Shown: one piece after another, positions 59,600 through 64,000 of the stretch | Numbering within the stretch: the stretch's first letter is position 1 | Layout: each line of letters begins with the position of its first letter | Source: Gammaproteobacteria bacterium | Lineage (GTDB): Bacteria; Pseudomonadota; Gammaproteobacteria; HK1 | Reading direction: 5' to 3' | NCBI GenBank assembly: GCA_021773635.1 | Contig: JAJFJV010000019.1 | Location: 1 to 64,000, forward strand | DNA: 64,000 nucleotides | Notes under the pieces: generated by a model | Databases searched by the model: none | What the model saw: only the letters and a program-made list of their open reading frames with translations | Told to the model about the DNA's origin: nothing | Translations under genes and position numbers: made by a program

Positions 59600-61018
59600 T
59601 CAAGCAGAATTGGCACGATCCGCGATAAAATCCAGCGCCTTGTCGAGCCGCTCCAGGCTACGCTTTTTTCCCACCAATTCCAGGGTGATATCGATGGGCG
59701 GCGAAAAGCCACGGCCGCTCACCGCGACCCGCAACGGCTGCGCCAATTTGCCAAGCTTCAAACCCAGTTCCTCCACCAGGTCCATCACCTCCTGATGAAT
59801 CGCCGGTGCCGTCCAGCCAGCCAGCGCCTGCAGTCGAACCCTTAACGCCGCCAGCGCCGTTCCAATCACCGGGCGCAGATGTTTGTGTGCCGCTTTTTCG
59901 TCGAAATCATCAAAATCCTGGTAGAAGAAGACGCTGTTCTCCGCCATCTCGATGAGGGTCTTGGCACGCTCCCGCTGCGCCATCACCACCTCGACCAATT
60001 CCGGGCCGGCACCGGGATCAATCCCCATCTCACCCAGATGCATCGCAAGATAGCGGGCCACATGGACCGGATCGGCAGTTTTCAGATAGTGCTGATTCAG
60101 CCACACCAGCTTTTCCGTATTAAAGGCCGATGCCGCCCGATTGACGTCGGAAAGGTCAAACAGGGCCACCATTTCATCCAGGCTGAAAATTTCCTGATCC
60201 CCGTGGGACCACCCGAGACGCACCAGATAATTAAGCAGAGCCTCGGGAAGGTAGCCCTGCTTGCGGTACTCCACCACACTGACTGCGCCGTGGCGCTTGG
60301 ATAAACGTTGGCCATCGTCACCCAGGATCATGGGCACATGGGCGTACACCGGCGGCTTCAGTCCCAGGGCACGGATGATGTTGATCTGCCGGGGCGTATT
60401 GTTGATGTGGTCATCACCACGAATGACGTGAGATATCTCCATATCACTGTCATCCACCACCACGGTGAGATTGTAGGTGGGGGTGCCATCGCCACGGGCG
60501 ATGATGAGATCATCGAGTTCGGCATTCTGAAAGGCAATGCGACCCCGGATGGCATCCTCCATCACCACCTCGCCATCGGCGGGATTGCGAAACCGCACCA
60601 CCGGCGAATCGGTGGCACCCGCTGGCGGGCCGCTGAGGTCACGGCAATGACCATCGTAACGCGGCTTCTGCTTGTTGGCCATTTGCTCACCACGCAGCGT
60701 TTCCAGCCGCTCTTTACTGCAATAGCAGTGGTAGGCATGGCCTGAGTCCAATAGCTGCTGGACCACCTCACGGTAGCGCGGAAAACGCTCACTCTGGAAG
60801 AAGGGGCCCTGGTCATAATCGAGTCCAAGCCAGGTCATGCCCTCGAGGATGGCGTCAACGGATTCGGCGGTAGAACGCTCACGGTCGGTATCCTCCACGC
60901 GCAGGACGAACTCGCCCCCGTGCCGGCGCGCATACAGCCAGGAAAACAGGGCGGTGCGTGCGCCACCCACGTGCAGGTAACCGGTTGGACTCGGTGCAAA
61001 ACGGGTACGAATTCTCAT
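59600..61018 (-). CDS. gltX: glutamyl-tRNA synthetase
   Basis: Class I synthetase charging tRNA-Glu, a tRNA encoded just downstream. The 472 residues hold the HIGH-type motif [20 protein letters not shown], a zinc-like Cys region [10 protein letters not shown], and the KMSKS-type [15 protein letters not shown]. Start 61018 ([13 protein letters not shown]) matches the family; 17 upstream in-frame codons have no homology. Confidence 0.98.
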   Translation of the reverse strand: MRIRTRFAPSPTGYLHVGGARTALFSWLYARRHGGEFVLRVEDTDRERSTAESVDAILEGMTWLGLDYDQGPFFQSERFPRYREVVQQLLDSGHAYHCYCSKERLETLRGEQMANKQKPRYDGHCRDLSGPPAGATDSPVVRFRNPADGEVVMEDAIRGRIAFQNAELDDLIIARGDGTPTYNLTVVVDDSDMEISHVIRGDDHINNTPRQINIIRALGLKPPVYAHVPMILGDDGQRLSKRHGAVSVVEYRKQGYLPEALLNYLVRLGWSHGDQEIFSLDEMVALFDLSDVNRAASAFNTEKLVWLNQHYLKTADPVHVARYLAMHLGEMGIDPGAGPELVEVVMAQRERAKTLIEMAENSVFFYQDFDDFDEKAAHKHLRPVIGTALAALRVRLQALAGWTAPAIHQEVMDLVEELGLKLGKLAQPLRVAVSGRGFSPPIDITLELVGKKRSLERLDKALDFIADRANSA

Positions 61019-61165
61019 TATTTTCTCTTTGTTAAAATTGTCTGGACCGATACGGGAGCGGTGCCCCATCCGGTTTCCTGGTATTCAAAAAATCATTCCC
61101 GCGGCGGCCAAGGCAGTCCATCGGGAGTACTTTCCACCCATGAGCCCGGACACTATGCAGATCGA

Positions 61166-61195
61166 TTGACGCATGGGGAAACGAGACCGTAGAAT
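61166..61195 (+). promoter_or_regulatory. sigma-70 promoter of tRNA-Val
   Basis: TTGACG and TAGAAT separated by 18 bp, 20 bp before the mature tRNA end, followed by the GC-rich GCCGGCCGCG stretch typical of stringently controlled stable-RNA promoters. Confidence 0.75.
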
Positions 61196-61215
61196 AGCCG
61201 GCCGCGTGTAAACGT

Positions 61216-61290
61216 GGGCGATTAGCTCAGTGGGAGAGCACTGCCTTCACACGGCAGGGGTCGCTGGTTCGAACCCAGCATCGCCCACCA
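61216..61290 (+). tRNA. tRNA-Val (CAC)
   Basis: Complete 75-base cloverleaf: GGGCGAT acceptor, D arm AGCTCAGTGGGAGAGC, anticodon loop TTCACAC (anticodon CAC), T arm GCTGGTTCGAACCCAGC and encoded CCA. Stands alone on the plus strand. Confidence 0.97.
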
Positions 61291-61339
61291 TTCTATTCTT
61301 TATCCGTGTCCCGGCTTCGCGCCGACCCTCTGCCAATCC

Positions 61340-62239
61340 TCAGGCAGACTCGCAGTCAAAGCTCACCACTTCCGTTGCCTTGCCCAGCTCCCGCCCCAGG
61401 GTGATCTTGCCCTCGCCGTTCAACATCATTTCTTCCCGGCGGATATAGGACTGCCCCTCAGCATTCGATATGTAAGTCCCATTGGTGCTTTGATCGATGA
61501 GAAAAAATTTTCCCTTGCGGCTCTCAATGCGCGCATGCTCACGGGATATCATGGTGTCGTTGATAACCAGATCTACATTTTTCCCGCGCCCGAGTACAAC
61601 CACGTCCCGGGTATGCCCAAGCGCAAGCACGTTGCCATTATAACGAAGCTGGAGACTGCCTTTGTGGCGCTTTGGTTTGATCAGATCCGTGGCAATGCGG
61701 GTGACATCCTCCGGCTGCCAAACCACCTCGAAGATATCAACATCCAGGGCTTTACCCTTGATTGGAAGGCGATCGAGGTGGCGGCTGCTTGCGCGTAACG
61801 TGGGAGACAGTACCTCCGCCGTCTCCTGGGTGGTAATAATCTGCCCCCCTTTCGCCAAATCGGTCATACGCGCCGCCACGTTGACCGCGTCACCAAAGAC
61901 ATCCCCATGCTCCAGAATCGCCGGACCATAATGCAGACCGACACGAATCATCAGATTGACGGACAGATTCGGGTTCTTCTGCGGCAGATCCTCGGTGATG
62001 CTTTCCTGCATCCCCATCGCCGCCTCCACAGCCTGTTCCGCAGTCGGAAAGGTACACATAATCTCATCGCCAATGGTCTTGATAAAAGCACCCTGGTGGC
62101 GGTCGATTTGTTCCGACATCAGCGCCAGACATTGGGCCACAAGTTCACGGGCGGTACTGTCGCCCAAGCTGTCGTAGAGTTGCGTACTGCCGCTGATATC
62201 AGCGAAAACGATAGCGAGGGTCGTTTTTTTTCGGCTCAT
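61340..62239 (-). CDS. class III adenylate/guanylate cyclase fused to an FHA domain
   Basis: A 299-residue two-domain protein. Residues 1-180 form the cyclase catalytic domain (TLAIVFADISGSTQLYDSLG, IKTIGDEIMCTFPTAEQAVE, YGPAILEHGDVFGDAVNVAAR); residues about 205-290 an FHA domain (LGRGKNVDLVINDTMISREH, LIDQSTNGTYIS), which binds phosphothreonine. The metal Asp residues are present. Start 62239 (MSRKKTTLAIVF). A cyclase whose own FHA reads Thr phosphorylation fits the adjacent PP2C phosphatase; a kinase may lie beyond the window. Confidence 0.9.
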   Translation of the reverse strand: MSRKKTTLAIVFADISGSTQLYDSLGDSTARELVAQCLALMSEQIDRHQGAFIKTIGDEIMCTFPTAEQAVEAAMGMQESITEDLPQKNPNLSVNLMIRVGLHYGPAILEHGDVFGDAVNVAARMTDLAKGGQIITTQETAEVLSPTLRASSRHLDRLPIKGKALDVDIFEVVWQPEDVTRIATDLIKPKRHKGSLQLRYNGNVLALGHTRDVVVLGRGKNVDLVINDTMISREHARIESRKGKFFLIDQSTNGTYISNAEGQSYIRREEMMLNGEGKITLGRELGKATEVVSFDCESA

Positions 62240-62264
62240 ACCGGAAGATTCAGGGAGTCGATGG

Positions 62265-63293
62265 CTATTTTGGAGCAGCCTTATGCCCGGATTCTGCAAC
62301 CCGTAACCGCAACCGCCATTCCTCCAGTCTTTCCTTTGCCACGGTCGCACCGTTGGCTGTACGAATCTCGCTCAGTGCACCCTTGGCCGCCTGCAGGGCG
62401 ATATTCTTGCGTAACAGCGTACGGATCTGGCCTGACACCTGTTCCAGTGGCAGCGCCTGTCCGGAGACCAGCGCACCCCGCTTGATGAGATGCACGCCAT
62501 CTTTTTCCTGCACGGGGGGGGCGAGGTCGTTTTCCTTCAGTTTACCGAGCATTTCCCGGATGTCAGGCTGCAGGGTAGAGAGCTTGAGCAACCCCATATA
62601 ACCATCGTTTATGCGACTGGCCGCATGTTGGGAATGCTTTTCCACGGCTTTTCTGAAAGAAAGCTTGCCAGCACGTATAGCCTTGTCGATACGTGCAGCC
62701 TCGGCGGTCACCCTGACAACTTCCTCCACTTTGGCATCGGCGGAGACAGGCAAAAATATCTGCCACAGATGGATCCGGTCACCAATGCGAAACTGCGCCT
62801 GATTCTGCTCGTAAAAGGCCTTTACCTGCTCCGCCGAGGGATAGCTTTCCGGCAATTTTTCCAGTGCCTTCTTGCGCAAATAGGTATCCACCAGCACCTG
62901 TTCCGAGCGCTGTCGCATCAGGTAAGCAACCCGCGGATCATGGTGCCAATTCTCCGCTTTTGCCACCGACACCACCGCACGGCGTGCCAACTCACGATCG
63001 ACAAAACCGGCAAACAGCTTTTCATCCTCCAGCACCTTTTTACGCTGAGGCGGTTTGAGCAGCCCGAACAGGGTCTCAAGATCAGCGAATACCAACCCTG
63101 TATCCTGACTCACACTGCCCGGAGGCGGCGTACCTGCCTTGACGGCCGACAGGGTCGACGGTGTGCCCTGTTTTTCCTTGCTATCCGAACCACCGCCAAA
63201 GAGATCGCTAAAGGAAAAAGCCGAAGCCATTGCCGGCAACAGCAGCAGGATCAGCGCAAGGACGGGGGGACGAACAATAGCGTGCGACATCAT
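62265..63293 (-). CDS. SurA/PpiC-like periplasmic peptidyl-prolyl isomerase
   Basis: A 342-residue exported protein. Start 63293 (MMSHAIVRPPVLALILLLLPAMASA) has GGAGAG upstream and a clean signal peptide; an upstream start would lengthen the leader by 41 residues. It has an N-terminal SurA-like chaperone helix region (ELARRAVVSVAKAENWHHDP, about 110-180) and a parvulin-type domain (DRIHLWQIFLPVSADAKVEE ... about 190-300). It resembles the PpiC/EpsD-type isomerases found in polysaccharide loci. Same strand as the cyclase, 25 bp upstream. Confidence 0.8.
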   Translation of the reverse strand: MMSHAIVRPPVLALILLLLPAMASAFSFSDLFGGGSDSKEKQGTPSTLSAVKAGTPPPGSVSQDTGLVFADLETLFGLLKPPQRKKVLEDEKLFAGFVDRELARRAVVSVAKAENWHHDPRVAYLMRQRSEQVLVDTYLRKKALEKLPESYPSAEQVKAFYEQNQAQFRIGDRIHLWQIFLPVSADAKVEEVVRVTAEAARIDKAIRAGKLSFRKAVEKHSQHAASRINDGYMGLLKLSTLQPDIREMLGKLKENDLAPPVQEKDGVHLIKRGALVSGQALPLEQVSGQIRTLLRKNIALQAAKGALSEIRTANGATVAKERLEEWRLRLRVAESGHKAAPK

Positions 63294-63537
63294 GATTTCG
63301 ATACTCTCCGGGACAATGGGTGGCGGTAGTTTGTGGGGCCGGGAAATAGCTGTCAAACCGTTCATCCCCGGTTTGCGGGGCAGGTCCTTTACCCGATTCC
63401 GGGCGATCAATAACATAGCGGTACCCGTCGCGAGGACCTCTCGCCGTTATGGCCTGGGCAATGGTCACATCCCCATGACCACGAACTGGAGCTACAAATC
63501 ATGTACCAAAGCAACCGGATTCTGCGCTAGTTTTCCG

Positions 63538-64000
63538 ATGTCTGCCCCCCGCCCCTTTTCCTGGAGCTCCGCGGCGAGCAGCGAGACGGGCGCGGTACGC
63601 CGCATCAATGAGGACGCGTTACTCGAGCGACCCGACATCGGCCTGTGGGTGGTTGCAGACGGGATGGGGGGGCATGATGCAGGGAATGTTGCCAGCCAGC
63701 TGATAGTCGAGTGTCTGGATGACTTTAGCGCCGGTCCACGCCTTGGCAACAAGGTGGAGCGGCTGGAAGCTCGCCTGACAGAAGTTAACCAGCGCTTGCG
63801 AAATCTGTCTACGGAGCGTGGCGTACAGACCATCGGCAGTACGGTGGCTGTGCTGCTCATTCACGACTCATTTGCGCTCTGCCTGTGGGCTGGTGACAGT
63901 CGCATCTACCGTTTCCGGGATGGCCGACTCAAAAAACTTGTTCAGGATCACACGCTGGTGGAAGAGATGGTGCAAAGCGGCCTTTTGGGTCGGGAAGAAG
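63538..64000 (+). CDS. PP2C-family serine/threonine protein phosphatase (3' truncated by window edge)
   Basis: The open frame from ATG 63538 shows, in order, VRRINEDALL (RxxNED motif), VVADGMGGHDAGNVAS (metal-binding Asp/Gly motif), QTIGSTVAVLLI, WAGDSRIYRFRDG and QDHTLVEEMV: all main PP2C/Stp1 motifs, with the last acidic motif beyond the window end. An in-frame ATG at 63475 is a possible earlier start. Divergent from the isomerase gene; likely partner of a Ser/Thr kinase outside the window. Confidence 0.93.
   Translation, partial: MSAPRPFSWSSAASSETGAVRRINEDALLERPDIGLWVVADGMGGHDAGNVASQLIVECLDDFSAGPRLGNKVERLEARLTEVNQRLRNLSTERGVQTIGSTVAVLLIHDSFALCLWAGDSRIYRFRDGRLKKLVQDHTLVEEMVQSGLLGREE

Overview
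The window reads as a chromosomal segment of a free-living gammaproteobacterium. Evidence: gene orders typical of the class (guaB-guaA; pyrG-kdsA-eno-ftsB-ispD-ispF-truD; rpsP-rimM-trmD-rplS with ffh and ypjD next to it; recC-recB-recD; gltX with tRNA-Ala and tRNA-Glu), a fairly GC-rich base composition, and two PEP-CTERM proteins, which belong to the exosortase/exopolysaccharide lifestyle of environmental Gram-negatives. The exact genus cannot be told from the sequence alone. Most genes lie on the minus strand.

Layout. 1-568: end of an autotransporter barrel. 643-10299 (-): purine, pseudouridine, isoprenoid, division, glycolytic, KDO and CTP genes. 10474-13134 (+): pepN. 13271-19683: accessory stretch with a PEP-CTERM gene, a GST broken by an in-frame stop, a cluster-less Rieske-like protein, slyD, four small-enzyme genes, a MITE-like element, a small Cys-tailed peptide that resembles nitrile-hydratase-type RiPP leaders, and an HNH nuclease. 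19819-26816 (-): SPFH protein, phosphoesterase, TfoX-like protein, a glycerol/glycerophosphodiester operon with a frameshifted glpK, VOC protein, arsenate reductase and a DsbC-like protein. 27016-29183 (+): molybdate transporter overlapping moaA. 29520-36156 (-): xerD, ogt, a TPR-like protein, the rpsP operon and ffh. 36424-45684: inner-membrane genes, radA, DUF547, a second PEP-CTERM gene, a RAYT transposase with its REP repeats, a pilin and a large ICMT-like membrane methyltransferase. 45696-49858 (-): nucleotide-sugar operon ending in a RfaH/NusG paralogue. 49944-59302 (-): recCBD and a 5'-nucleotidase. 59369-61290: three tRNAs and gltX. 61340-64000: FHA-linked adenylate cyclase, SurA-like isomerase, and the start of a PP2C phosphatase running off the window.

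The most interesting signal is regulatory. Both PEP-CTERM genes (13271-14059 and 41762-42448), although 28 kb apart, have a sigma-54 type -24/-12 promoter and, further upstream, two copies each of an 18-bp box with invariant GTAA and CTGAC blocks. This looks like a sigma-54/enhancer-binding-protein regulon for surface proteins sorted by exosortase. Together with the nucleotide-sugar dehydrogenases, epimerase and RfaH paralogue it suggests an extracellular polysaccharide/PEP-CTERM programme. Other points of note: the putative RiPP-like peptide at 19081-19281, whose start region lies in the end of a MITE-like inverted repeat; the REP/REPIN family (nine units) with its resident RAYT; two genes broken by a single base; and a ribosomal-operon terminator lying inside the start of the next ORF.
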